64,000 bases of DNA. Origin: Pontiella desulfatans. GTDB lineage: Bacteria > Verrucomicrobiota > Kiritimatiellia > Kiritimatiellales > Pontiellaceae. A program made the position numbers and the translations under genes. Below, piece by piece: positions 18,526-26,850 of this stretch; position 1 is the stretch's first letter; every line of letters begins with the position of its first letter. The notes under the pieces were generated by a model that had not been told where the DNA came from, did not search any database, and saw nothing but the letters and a program-made list of their open reading frames with translations. The stretch is taken from positions 124,001 to 188,000 of the forward strand of contig NZ_CAAHFG010000001.1 of assembly GCF_900890425.1 (NCBI RefSeq). The letters run 5' to 3'.

Positions 18526-18530
18526 TTTTG

Positions 18531-18556
18531 AAAGGGCGTTAAACCCTTTGTTTTCC
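18531..18556 (+). terminator. Terminator after metG
   Basis: AAAGGG and CCCTTT form a six-base-pair stem with a seven-base loop, followed by GTTTTCC, a few bases after the metG stop. Confidence 0.65.
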
Positions 18557-18713
18557 TGCGTTTTATCGATCGTTCGGAGGCGCGGGAACATTGCCGGAGA
18601 ATTGGATTGCAACACCGTGGGGCAAGTGCAATCTTTAGCGCAAGTTTTCGCAAAATACCGCGATGGGCGCGGTGTGGATGTTTTTTTTGGCGGATCAACT
18701 GGAGGTATGCTTC

Positions 18714-19538
18714 GTGAATAAATTTATGACTATTGGTTTGGCGGCTGTTTTCGCTGCAGGTTTTGCAAATGCCCAGGATGGCAATCTCATGGTGAACCAA
18801 GGTGGGGGAAATGATATTGCCGATGCAGAAGCCTCGGTTGAGTTGGCACTCGTTTCCGCACAGGTTTGGCGTGGTCAGGTTCAGAACGAAGATTTCGTCC
18901 TCCAGCCGCAGTTCACGGTTGCCCAATACGGTGTGAGCTTCAATGTCTGGGCGAACTACAGCTTCAGCAAGAACTATCTTGATGTCGAAAACGACCTTTC
19001 GGAAGTCGATCTTTCGCTGGCCTACACCCTTCCGCTGGATCTCAACGATGTGTCCTTCACCATTGGCGCCATCAACTACCAGTTCCCGGCCAATGGGCCT
19101 ACTACACTTAACGGATTGGGAACAAACAGCAAATCCACCACCGAGCTGTTTGCCGCCGCCTACTGGCTCACCTTCAAGGAATTCGTGATTCCCTCCGCAA
19201 CCTACTATGGCGATATCGGCGAGATTGATGGTTCCTACATCTTGTTCGACATTGTTGCCCCCTACGAGGTCAGCGATGTCCTGAAGGTTGAAGTCGGTTT
19301 TGCCACCGGTTGGGGCGATGCCCGCTACAACTCCGGCTACTGGGGCACCAGCGACAAAGGATTCAACGATTACAATTTCTATGGCAACGCGAGCTACGAA
19401 ATCATGGAAAACCTCACCGCAAGCGTGAACCTGACCTACACCGGGCTCTATGGTGGCCAGATCGAAGACGCGGGTGGGCAGAGATACGAAGCCAAGGAAA
19501 AATTCTGGGGCGGAGTCAACATTGCATACGATTTTTAA
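18714..19538 (+). CDS. Exported porin-like outer-membrane protein
   Basis: 274 residues from a GTG start at 18714, chosen because GGAGG lies nine bases upstream and the reading then begins with a clean signal peptide (MNKFMTIGLAAVFAAGFANA). The mature protein has regular amphipathic strands, many Tyr and Trp residues, and ends in Ala-Tyr-Asp-Phe, a typical barrel terminus. Pattern and size resemble the TorF-like putative porins (the VSAQVWRGQVQNEDFVLQP segment near the N-terminus). The substrate is unknown. Its terminator is strong, so it is probably well expressed on its own. Confidence 0.75.
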   Translation: MNKFMTIGLAAVFAAGFANAQDGNLMVNQGGGNDIADAEASVELALVSAQVWRGQVQNEDFVLQPQFTVAQYGVSFNVWANYSFSKNYLDVENDLSEVDLSLAYTLPLDLNDVSFTIGAINYQFPANGPTTLNGLGTNSKSTTELFAAAYWLTFKEFVIPSATYYGDIGEIDGSYILFDIVAPYEVSDVLKVEVGFATGWGDARYNSGYWGTSDKGFNDYNFYGNASYEIMENLTASVNLTYTGLYGGQIEDAGGQRYEAKEKFWGGVNIAYDF

Positions 19539-19560
19539 TCGGTAAGCCAAACGCAATGCA

Positions 19561-19591
19561 AACGCCCCGAACGCCGGGGCGTTTTTTTTGG
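19561..19591 (+). terminator. Rho-independent terminator after the porin-like gene
   Basis: AACGCCCCG and CGGGGCGTT make a nine-base-pair stem with a five-base loop, followed directly by eight T residues. Confidence 0.95.
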
Positions 19592-19660
19592 TTTGGTCGC
19601 GGAGGGCCAAACCGGTAGCATCCAACATCTTTATATTTAATTAACCCAAGGGTGGAAGCC

Positions 19661-20140
19661 ATGAACGAACTGCTGAACCTGCTCAAACAAAATGCGCTCG
19701 AATCCCCGGAAAACCTTGCCAAAATGCTTGGGATTTCCGTTGAGGATGTGAAGCAACAGATTGCCGAATACGAAAAGGACGGGGTGATCCGCGCCTATCA
19801 AGCCGTCGTCAACGAAGAACGGCTCGATGCCTCGTTGGTGACCACCGTAATCGAAGTGAAGGTGACCCCTGAAAGCGAAGGGGGCTTCGACCGCATTGCC
19901 GACCGCATCAGCCGTTTCCCGGAAGTGGACTCGGTTTTCCTGATGTCCGGCGGCTTCGACCTGCTGCTCTTCATCAAGGGGCGCACCATGCATGAGGCAT
20001 TTGGCTTTGTTAGCGAAAAGCTGGCCACCATGCCGGGCATCACCTCGACCGCCACGCATTTCATGATGAAAACCTACAAGCAAAACGGCATTGTCATGCA
20101 CACGGGGGAGGACGATGAACGACTCAAAGTCTCTCCGTAG
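19661..20140 (+). CDS. Lrp/AsnC family transcriptional regulator
   Basis: 159 residues from the ATG at 19661 (AAGGGTGGA upstream; a GTG at 19652 is also possible). The first 50 residues form the winged helix-turn-helix (LAKMLGISVEDVKQQIAEYE), followed by a RAM ligand-binding domain with Val-Phe-Leu-Met-Ser-Gly-Gly-Phe-Asp near 95-103. Lrp proteins sense amino acids and regulate their metabolism. The gene overlaps the aminotransferase gene downstream by 26 bases, so the regulator probably controls or is co-regulated with that enzyme. Confidence 0.9.
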   Translation: MNELLNLLKQNALESPENLAKMLGISVEDVKQQIAEYEKDGVIRAYQAVVNEERLDASLVTTVIEVKVTPESEGGFDRIADRISRFPEVDSVFLMSGGFDLLLFIKGRTMHEAFGFVSEKLATMPGITSTATHFMMKTYKQNGIVMHTGEDDERLKVSP

Positions 20141-21290
20141 CAAGATCGCCAAAACCGTCCGCGACATCCCTCGCTCCGGCATCCGCGACTTTTTCGAAAT
20201 CGTCAGTTCGCGCGAGGACGTTATTTCGCTCGGTATTGGCGAACCGGATTTCGCGACGCCGTGGCACATTCGTGAGGCCGCGTCGTTGGCGCTGGATCGC
20301 GGCATGACGTCCTACACCTCCAACATGGGGCTGCTTTCCCTGCGGCGTGGCATTGCGCAATATGTCGAAAAGAAGACTGGCATCGGGTACCGTCCGGAAG
20401 ATGAAGTACTCGTCACCGTTGGGGTGTCCGAAGGACTCGACCTCGCCGTGCGCGCCTTGGTTGAACCGGGCGACGAGGTGCTCTACCACGAGCCGAGCTA
20501 TGTTTCCTACAATCCGCTCATCCAGTTTGCCTACGGAGTCCCCGTTGCCATCCAGACCAAGAAGGAAAACGGCTTCCGCCTGACCCGCCAGGACTTGGAG
20601 GAAAACGTTTCCGATAAGACCAAGGTGCTACTCCTCAACTATCCGAACAATCCGACCGGAGCCACCCTGTCGAAAGAGGATGTCGAGGATATCGCCGCAT
20701 TCGCCATCGAGCACGACCTGATTGTGCTGACCGATGAGATCTACGACGAGCTGACCTACGATAAAGAGCACTTCAGCATTATCTCCTTGCCCGGCATGCG
20801 CGAGCGCACCATCTACCTGCATGGCTTTTCCAAGGCCTGGGCCATGACCGGATTCCGCATGGGCTTCACCTGTGCGCCGCCCGAGCTGACCGAGGCCATG
20901 ATGAAGATTCATCAGTACACGATGCTTTGCGCCCCGATCCTTAGCCAGGAGGCTTCCGTGGAAGCGCTCAAGAACGCCGAGGCCGACATCGCCTACATGA
21001 AGGCGGAATACAAGAAGCGCAGGAACTACATCCACGCCTCCTTCGAGGAGATGGGCATCCCGTGCATCTATCCCGACGGCGCGTTCTACGCCTTCGCCGA
21101 TGTCTCGAAGTTCGGCATGACCTCCAAGGAGTTCGCCCTCAAGCTGCTCGACGAGCAAAACGTGGCCTGCGTTCCCGGCACCGCCTTCGGTGCCTGCGGC
21201 GAGGGCTTCATCCGCTGCTCCTACGCCACCTCGCTCGACGAGATCAAGGAAGCCATGGTACGCATCGCCCGCTTCATCGAAAAACTCTAA
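20115..21290 (+). CDS. PLP-dependent aminotransferase, class I/II
   Basis: 391 residues from the ATG at 20115, with GGGGAGGAC directly upstream inside the preceding gene. Features of fold-type I aminotransferases are present: LGIGEPDF near the N-terminus, Asn-Tyr-Pro-Asn-Asn-Pro-Thr-Gly for cofactor binding, Asp-Glu-Ile-Tyr-Asp-Glu, the PLP lysine in Gly-Phe-Ser-Lys-Ala-Trp, and the substrate carboxylate Arg in Phe-Ile-Arg-Cys-Ser-Tyr. It resembles the aromatic, branched-chain or alanine aminotransferases often encoded with an Lrp regulator; the exact substrate cannot be assigned. Confidence 0.9.
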   Translation: MNDSKSLRSKIAKTVRDIPRSGIRDFFEIVSSREDVISLGIGEPDFATPWHIREAASLALDRGMTSYTSNMGLLSLRRGIAQYVEKKTGIGYRPEDEVLVTVGVSEGLDLAVRALVEPGDEVLYHEPSYVSYNPLIQFAYGVPVAIQTKKENGFRLTRQDLEENVSDKTKVLLLNYPNNPTGATLSKEDVEDIAAFAIEHDLIVLTDEIYDELTYDKEHFSIISLPGMRERTIYLHGFSKAWAMTGFRMGFTCAPPELTEAMMKIHQYTMLCAPILSQEASVEALKNAEADIAYMKAEYKKRRNYIHASFEEMGIPCIYPDGAFYAFADVSKFGMTSKEFALKLLDEQNVACVPGTAFGACGEGFIRCSYATSLDEIKEAMVRIARFIEKL

Positions 21291-21312
21291 CCCGGTTCCT
21301 CTCATATGAACT

Positions 21313-21386
21313 GCCACGAAGAGGCACAAAAAGCACTAAGACAAACAGCGGTTCGGGTCTTCGTGCTTTTTGTGCCTTTTTGTGGC
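21313..21386. repeat. Long imperfect hairpin of the GCCAC-GGCACAAAAAGCAC type
   Basis: Arms at 21313-21336 and 21363-21386 match as reverse complements at 22 of 24 positions, with a 26-base loop. It fills the gap between the aminotransferase and nuclease genes. CACGAA-type sequence also occurs near 16350-16400. Stem length and A/T composition suggest a small palindromic element rather than a simple terminator. Confidence 0.75.
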
Positions 21387-21412
21387 CAAACCTCCCGGCA
21401 AGGAGCCGGTTG

Positions 21413-24400
21413 ATGAGTGGGGAACTGATTGTTTTCCCGACCGAGCTGGCACTTCGGCGTTTCCAGCAGGAACAGGCGATCGGGCAGGGGTGGGTCGATG
21501 CCTCGCGCCACACCACCTTTGCCCGTTTGCGGCGGCTCTGCCTTCCCTATGCAAACATCAAGGGGCGGCCCATGGATTCCGCCGGCCAATTGCTCATGCG
21601 ACGCCAGGTGGTGGATACCGCCATTGGCCATTTTCATGGACAGGGTGCCCTCGGTGAATTGTCGGCCAGCGCACTGGGCGATGTGCTCGACCAGCTCGTG
21701 ACCGAGCTGGCCGCTTTGCCCGGCGAAACCATGCGGATCATCGAGTGGTTGCTCGACCACCACCGCAAACACAAGCTCTACCAGTTGGGGACGTTGATTA
21801 GCGTCTGGCGCGCCTCCATCAAGCAGGAGGGGCTTGCCGATCCGCTGGATGTGAATCTGGCCATCGTGAAATTGCTGCGGGGCAATCGCCAAAACTGGCC
21901 GCCGCAACTGCGCAACTGCAACAAACTCACCTTCAGGTCGGTACGTTGGTTCAATCCGTTTGAGGAGTCGTGTGTTGCCGCATTGAACCAAAAGCTGAAG
22001 GTGGAGGTTGAATCCGCGTTGCCGCCCGCCCATGCCGAAGCGGCGGCGGATCGACTCGGCCAGCGGATCCGTTCTGAAATCATGGCCGCACCCTGGGCCA
22101 TCTGGGCCGAGGATCTTGGCGATGCCTTGGCGGTCGACAGTCCCGACATCCTCCAGCTGGCCGATTCTTGCCGCATCGATTTTTCACGCTCGGCCGGAAC
22201 TTATGGCGAGATCGAGGATCTTGCCCGACGCATTTGCTGGAACCTGCAAAACCAGGATGTTGCCCCCAATCGCATGGCCTTGGTGGTTCCCAATATCGGA
22301 GCCGTGCAGGACATTGTTCCACACGTCTTCGGCCGGTTCCGAATCCCTTACTATTTTCGCCGGGGCCGCCCGGTTCTTTCGTCGCCGGTGGTCAAGGCGT
22401 TCCTCTCCTGGCTCGCCTTCCCCCTGCGCCCCGAGCGCGACGCCCTCATCGATCTCGTTCGCAATCCGGCCATCAAGTTCGAAGGGCGGGAAGAGACCGT
22501 TGAAAAACTTCTCAAAATACCGCCCCTGCTGGACGCTGGGCAGACTGGAAAGTCTGCCCCACATGTGGAGCAGGCAAAGGGGTCGGCAAAGGGGTCGGTC
22601 TTATATTTTAATGTTTTTGGTGGAAAACATTATTTTATAGGACTGACCCCTAATGTGACAGGTCGGCAGGCGGTAGAGCTGCTTCGGGAGCGGATCGTTG
22701 AGCCGGAGGATCATTTTAATGCGGAGGCGCTGGAGGCGGTGGTCCATGCGCTTGAGGGTTTTGGCAACCAGTCCATGCCGTTGCATGTGCTGGTCGATCT
22801 TTTAGAGGAGCTGCTGGAAGATGCCACCATCCGGCCGCGCGACAGCCATGAGCAGGGTGTCTGGATCATCAATCCGCACGATGCGGTCGGGTTGGATTTT
22901 GACCTGGTTCTGTTTTCCGGGCTGAATGATGGGGAGTTTCCCGGGGTTCCCCGGCAGGACGCGCTGTTGAGCGATGCAGAACGCCATGGGCTGCGCACCC
23001 ATTTGGAAGAGCGGGGACGTCATTTGCCAAAGATGGCCTTGCCCAAGGCCGATGTCCTGTTCGAGCAACAGTCCGTCCTCTTCCTCACCGCGTTGGGCAT
23101 GGCGCGCCAGCAGCTGGTTTTCTCCTATCAGTCGGTCGACCAGGAGGGGAATGAAAAGGGGGCGGGTGAATACTATCGCAAGCTCTGGAACCTCGCGGGC
23201 TGGTGCGCGAAGGACCGTATTGAGTTGAGCCCCTATGACCACTGGCGCATGGGCCTGCTGGATTCGGGCAACGTTTTTGAAAACCATTTCAATGCCCAGC
23301 GGAACACCCCCGCCGAGGATCGCGAACCGATGCCCGGCGAGTCGTTCCTGCCCATCGTTCCGTTGCCGTTGTGCCGGGCAGGGGATGAAGCATTGCAGGC
23401 GGCGGTGAGTGGAGCGACGAGTTCCTCCTGCCCCCGCGCGGTCGGGGTGGAACCCGACCCTCCAATCGTTCTAAAGCACGTGGTTTCCATGCTCAAGATC
23501 GAAGCCGAACGTGAAGCTTTCCTGGAAACACCACTGGGTGAGCGGGAGCCTTCCGTCTACGCCGGCCATGTCGGAGCCCTGAAGGAGCAAGTGGCCGCCT
23601 GGTTCGAGCGCAAGGAGGAGATGGGCCCGACGGCGTTGGAAACGCTGGCGCAATGCCGCTATGTCTTCCTGCTGGAGAAGATCTTCGGCATCCGCGATCC
23701 GCGTGTGGCCGACGATATGCCCGATCCCATGGATCGCGGCGGTTTGATCCATTCCATCCTGCACACGATCTACAACGCCATTGCCCTCGGGCAGTCCGGC
23801 ATCGATGCGCCGCGCTATTGGGCGGTGAAGACCGACAAGGGCTGGATGAGGCGGGCGGAGGATGGCTTGGGTGCAATTCCGATGGCTGTGTTTGTTCCGG
23901 ATCGTCTGGTGGAGTATGAAGCCTTTGCGCGGAAGATTGCGAATCAGGAAATGGACGGGAAGGAGCTCGGGCATCCGGGCGTCTGGGCAGCGGAGCGCCA
24001 GAAGATTATGGAGATGGTGCTCAACTTCGTGCGCTACGATGTCGAGACCTGCTCCACCGAAAACCGTTTCCCTGCCTTGTTCGAGCAACGGTTCCATGGG
24101 GATACCGCCGTTGATCTGGGCGAGGTGAAGCTGAAGGGGGTAATCGATCGGGTGGATCTGCTCTTTTCCGAGACCGGGGAGCTGGCAAGAATCCGGGTGC
24201 TCGACTACAAGGGTTCCAGCCGGTCGCGCGGCAAGCAGGAGGAATACATCGACGAAATCCTGCGCAACCTCGATTGCCAGTTGCCGGTCTATGCCTTCGC
24301 CGCCCAGCAACACCTCTTCGGTGGATTCAACACGGAAGAGCTGAACGGATGGGTGGAGGCCGGCTATCTCTTCTACGAGCGCGAGGCGGCCAAGATTGCT

Positions 24401-24589
24401 GCTTCGCTGAAGAAAAGCCTGGTGCCGATGGATGAGGAGGGGTTGGTGCCCGGATTCCTCGCAACGCTATATGGAAACATCCAGAAGCTGAAAGAGGGCG
24501 ATTTCGCTGTCGATCCGCTGATCGCCGGCTATAATGACTATGTTTCGGTTTGCCGTACCGATGCGGTGGAGCGGGATGAGCTAGATTAA
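21413..24589 (+). CDS. AddB/RecB-like PD-(D/E)XK nuclease
   Basis: 1058 residues from the ATG at 21413, preceded by AAGGAG; a longer frame to 21062 would overlap the aminotransferase gene and is rejected. The N-terminal two thirds resemble an inactivated UvrD/AddB-type helicase without a clear Walker A. The C-terminal third holds the nuclease: a Gln-Cys-Arg-Tyr-Val-Phe-Leu-Leu-Glu-Lys segment of RecB/AddB type, then Gly-Val-Ile-Asp-Arg-Val-Asp and, about 17 residues later, Val-Leu-Asp-Tyr-Lys, which supply the Asp and Asp-x-Lys catalytic residues. Likely role: processing DNA ends in recombination repair. No AddA partner is adjacent. About residues 376-413 are encoded by inserted palindromic DNA. 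Confidence 0.8.
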   Translation: MSGELIVFPTELALRRFQQEQAIGQGWVDASRHTTFARLRRLCLPYANIKGRPMDSAGQLLMRRQVVDTAIGHFHGQGALGELSASALGDVLDQLVTELAALPGETMRIIEWLLDHHRKHKLYQLGTLISVWRASIKQEGLADPLDVNLAIVKLLRGNRQNWPPQLRNCNKLTFRSVRWFNPFEESCVAALNQKLKVEVESALPPAHAEAAADRLGQRIRSEIMAAPWAIWAEDLGDALAVDSPDILQLADSCRIDFSRSAGTYGEIEDLARRICWNLQNQDVAPNRMALVVPNIGAVQDIVPHVFGRFRIPYYFRRGRPVLSSPVVKAFLSWLAFPLRPERDALIDLVRNPAIKFEGREETVEKLLKIPPLLDAGQTGKSAPHVEQAKGSAKGSVLYFNVFGGKHYFIGLTPNVTGRQAVELLRERIVEPEDHFNAEALEAVVHALEGFGNQSMPLHVLVDLLEELLEDATIRPRDSHEQGVWIINPHDAVGLDFDLVLFSGLNDGEFPGVPRQDALLSDAERHGLRTHLEERGRHLPKMALPKADVLFEQQSVLFLTALGMARQQLVFSYQSVDQEGNEKGAGEYYRKLWNLAGWCAKDRIELSPYDHWRMGLLDSGNVFENHFNAQRNTPAEDREPMPGESFLPIVPLPLCRAGDEALQAAVSGATSSSCPRAVGVEPDPPIVLKHVVSMLKIEAEREAFLETPLGEREPSVYAGHVGALKEQVAAWFERKEEMGPTALETLAQCRYVFLLEKIFGIRDPRVADDMPDPMDRGGLIHSILHTIYNAIALGQSGIDAPRYWAVKTDKGWMRRAEDGLGAIPMAVFVPDRLVEYEAFARKIANQEMDGKELGHPGVWAAERQKIMEMVLNFVRYDVETCSTENRFPALFEQRFHGDTAVDLGEVKLKGVIDRVDLLFSETGELARIRVLDYKGSSRSRGKQEEYIDEILRNLDCQLPVYAFAAQQHLFGGFNTEELNGWVEAGYLFYEREAAKIAASLKKSLVPMDEEGLVPGFLATLYGNIQKLKEGDFAVDPLIAGYNDYVSVCRTDAVERDELD
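22538..22650. repeat. Two palindromic elements inserted in frame in the nuclease gene
   Basis: The first hairpin (22538-22559) pairs GGGCAGACT with AGTCTGCCC around a four-base loop. The second (22591-22650) is a 60-base imperfect palindrome with ends GGGGTC and GACCCC and an A/T-rich centre. A direct repeat of GCAAAGGGGTCG lies just before it. No stop codon is introduced, so about 38 residues of unrelated composition interrupt the protein. Confidence 0.8.
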
Positions 24590-24591
24590 CG

Positions 24592-24670
24592 AGTAATACG
24601 TAATTCGTAATTGATTGGACTGGGAGTTGGCTGGAACCTTTACGCATTACGCATTACGCATTACGCATTA
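24592..24670. repeat. TTACGCA tandem repeat with an inverted degenerate partner
   Basis: TTACGCA occurs four times in tandem at 24640-24669. The sequence at 24592-24616 (GTAATACGTAATTCGTAATT) is its approximate reverse complement, so the pair could fold into a stem of about 20 bases. It lies directly upstream of the ribosome site of the beta-CASP hydrolase gene. Confidence 0.75.
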
Positions 24671-24688
24671 AACCCAAGGAGCAAAGGC

Positions 24689-26095
24689 ATGGAGATTAAA
24701 CTCAACTTTTTCGGCGCGGCAAAAAACGTTACAGGTTCCTGCTACTTTCTTGAGGCCAATGGCTTCCGCCTGCTGGTCGATTGCGGTCTCTACCAGGAAC
24801 GCGATCTCAAGCCGCGCAACTGGGCCGACTTCCCCGTTCCGGCCAACACGATCGATGCCGTTTTGCTGACGCACGCCCACCTCGACCACTGCGGTCGATT
24901 GCCGAAGCTGGTGAAAGAAGGATTCAAGGGTACGGTCTACGCCACCTCCGCCACGGCCGAGATTGCAAACATTATCATGCTCGACTCCGCGCATATCCAG
25001 GAAGAAGACATCAAGCACAAGCAGCGCCGGCATGAAAAGTCCGGCAAGAAGAGTCCCTTCCCCTACGAGCCGCTCTACACCACGGAGGATTCCGAGAAAG
25101 CCTACACCCTGTTCAATAAGGTGAAATACAACGCCAAGGTGCCGATCGGCGAAGGCATTACGGCCGAGTTCCGTGAAGCCGGGCATGTGTTTGGTTCGTC
25201 TTCCATTCGTCTCGAGGTGGAGCAGGGGGGCGAAAAGCGAACCATCGTCTTCTCGGGGGATGTCGGTCGTTGGGATTTGCCGATCATGCGCGATCCGTTC
25301 CAGTTCGAGCATGCCGACTATGTCTTGATCGAATCCACCTATGGCGACCGGGTGCACGGCGAAGTGGCCGACATTCCCAGCGAGCTGGAGCGCATCATCA
25401 AGGAGACCCACGCGGCCGGCGGCAATATTGTGATTCCCAGCTTTGCGTTGGAGCGGACGCAGGAGCTGCTCTACCACCTCAACAACCTGCTCAAGGAAGA
25501 CCGCATTCCGCACCTGCTCGCCTTTGTCGATAGCCCGATGGCGATCAAGATCACCGAGGTGTTCAAGAAGCATCCGGAGCTGTTCGATGAAGAGACGCTT
25601 GCCCAGATGAAAGCCGGCGAGCAACCCTGCAATTTCCCCGGGCTCACCATGTCGCGCACCGTCGACCAGTCCAAATCGATCAACCACATCAAGGGTACGG
25701 CGATCATCATCGCCGGCTCCGGCATGTGCACCGGTGGGCGCATCAAGCACCACATCAAGAACAACATCGGTCGTCCAGAAAGCACCATCCTGTTCGTGGG
25801 CTACCAGGCCTTCGGCACCTTGGGGCGCCGTCTCCTGGAGAAGCCCGAAACCGTCCGCCTCTTCGGCGAGGAGCATTTGGTGAAGGCGCGCATCGAGCGT
25901 ATCTCCGGCTTCTCGGCGCATGCCGACCAGAACGAACTCTACCGATGGATCTCCTCCATCCAAGAAGCGCCCCGCAACGTGTTCATCACCCACGGCGAAG
26001 AGGAGCAGGCCGAGGCGTTCAAAACCTTCCTATCCGAAAAGACCGGTTGGAGCTGCTCCGTTCCCGGCTTCGAACAGGAAGTGATTCTGGATTAA
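24689..26095 (+). CDS. Metallo-beta-lactamase fold, beta-CASP hydrolase (Ysh1/COG1236 type)
   Basis: 468 residues from the ATG at 24689 (AAGGAG upstream). The metal-binding motif Thr-His62-Ala-His-Leu-Asp-His-Cys-Gly is complete. Later motifs are a His in Glu-Ala-Gly-His-Val-Phe-Gly-Ser, an Asp in Ser-Gly-Asp-Val-Gly-Arg, the beta-CASP segment with Gly-Ser-Gly-Met-Cys-Thr-Gly-Gly-Arg, and the final Ile-Ser-Gly-Phe-Ser-Ala-His-Ala-Asp. This order defines the CPSF73-like RNA endonucleases and related bacterial proteins, so RNA cleavage is the probable activity. There is no operon partner; the next gene runs convergently. Confidence 0.88.
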   Translation: MEIKLNFFGAAKNVTGSCYFLEANGFRLLVDCGLYQERDLKPRNWADFPVPANTIDAVLLTHAHLDHCGRLPKLVKEGFKGTVYATSATAEIANIIMLDSAHIQEEDIKHKQRRHEKSGKKSPFPYEPLYTTEDSEKAYTLFNKVKYNAKVPIGEGITAEFREAGHVFGSSSIRLEVEQGGEKRTIVFSGDVGRWDLPIMRDPFQFEHADYVLIESTYGDRVHGEVADIPSELERIIKETHAAGGNIVIPSFALERTQELLYHLNNLLKEDRIPHLLAFVDSPMAIKITEVFKKHPELFDEETLAQMKAGEQPCNFPGLTMSRTVDQSKSINHIKGTAIIIAGSGMCTGGRIKHHIKNNIGRPESTILFVGYQAFGTLGRRLLEKPETVRLFGEEHLVKARIERISGFSAHADQNELYRWISSIQEAPRNVFITHGEEEQAEAFKTFLSEKTGWSCSVPGFEQEVILD

Positions 26096-26109
26096 TCCTG
26101 GGAATAGCG

Positions 26110-26850
26110 TCATCCGCCGAAAATGATTCGGCGGAGTTTCCGAGCCCCTTTGACGAGGGGCAGGTGCCCCGTTCGTGAAAGTTCATGGACGCGGGCATCC
26201 GGCCACTGTTCCTGGATCTGCCTAACCGATTTCTTGACGGCTCCAAAGGTTTTTTCACCCAGGGCAATTTCCACATCGATCTCAAAACCCGAGAAGACCT
26301 GCCTCCCGTTCAGTGTTGCAAACAGCCTGAGGTAGTTTTGGATCAGCTCGTGGTCAGCCTCTACGAATGCTCCGGTAAAGTCGGCATCCGACGTCTGCAT
26401 CGAGGAAAGTATGCTGTCTGTGATTTTGCGGCCTGCGGGACTCATGAAGGTGGATGCATAGGCGCGTCTTCCGAACTCCCCTAACGTAAAAATCTTGAAG
26501 TACCAAGGCAGGAATGCGAAGGGGTCGATCATGACCATCCGTTTGATCGAATTCGGTCGTTTTCTTGCCAGTTCAATGCCGAGAACGACGCCGCTGCAAA
26601 ATCCCACGAGTGTAATGTCATCATGCTTATCCAGCAGATCCGAGAGTTCGAAGCTAAGCTGTTCGGTTATCGCTTCGATATTCCAGGCCGGCGGCGCGGG
26701 GGAGTCGCCGTAACCCGGTAGGTCTACGCTGACCCAGCAGGCATCATCCGGAAGTCGAGCCGCAATGGCTGCGAATTCACGGTGGTCGCCTGCCCATCCA
26801 TGGAACGCTAGATAGAGCCGTTGGCCTTTTCCATAGGTCTTATAGAACAT
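26110..26850 (-). CDS. Alpha/beta hydrolase of the carotenoid cluster
   Basis: 246 residues. The oxyanion segment Phe-His-Gly-Trp-Ala-Gly-Asp is at 16-22, the nucleophile elbow Gly-Phe-Cys-Ser-Gly-Val puts Ser at about 85, and Gly-His-Leu-Pro-Leu-Val near the C-terminus carries the catalytic His. It starts within the last codons of crtI (11-base overlap), so it is translated with the carotenoid genes. It may be an esterase, acyl-transfer or clean-up enzyme acting on carotenoid or isoprenoid esters; this is inference from position only. Confidence 0.8.
   Translation of the reverse strand: MFYKTYGKGQRLYLAFHGWAGDHREFAAIAARLPDDACWVSVDLPGYGDSPAPPAWNIEAITEQLSFELSDLLDKHDDITLVGFCSGVVLGIELARKRPNSIKRMVMIDPFAFLPWYFKIFTLGEFGRRAYASTFMSPAGRKITDSILSSMQTSDADFTGAFVEADHELIQNYLRLFATLNGRQVFSGFEIDVEIALGEKTFGAVKKSVRQIQEQWPDARVHELSRTGHLPLVKGARKLRRIIFGG

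Noticed and set aside
16546-18615. Long minus-strand open frame opposite metG
   Set aside because: The plus strand encodes a complete methionyl-tRNA synthetase; the antisense frame has no family features.
18354-19628. Minus-strand open frame spanning metG end and the porin-like gene
   Set aside because: It crosses two terminators and two well-supported genes on the other strand.
21062-21412. Upstream extension of the nuclease reading frame
   Set aside because: It would overlap the last 230 bases of the aminotransferase and run through a palindromic repeat; a strong ribosome site supports the start at 21413.
24640-24669. Tandem TTACGCA units as a possible CRISPR array
   Set aside because: Units are seven bases with no spacers, and no cas genes are present.
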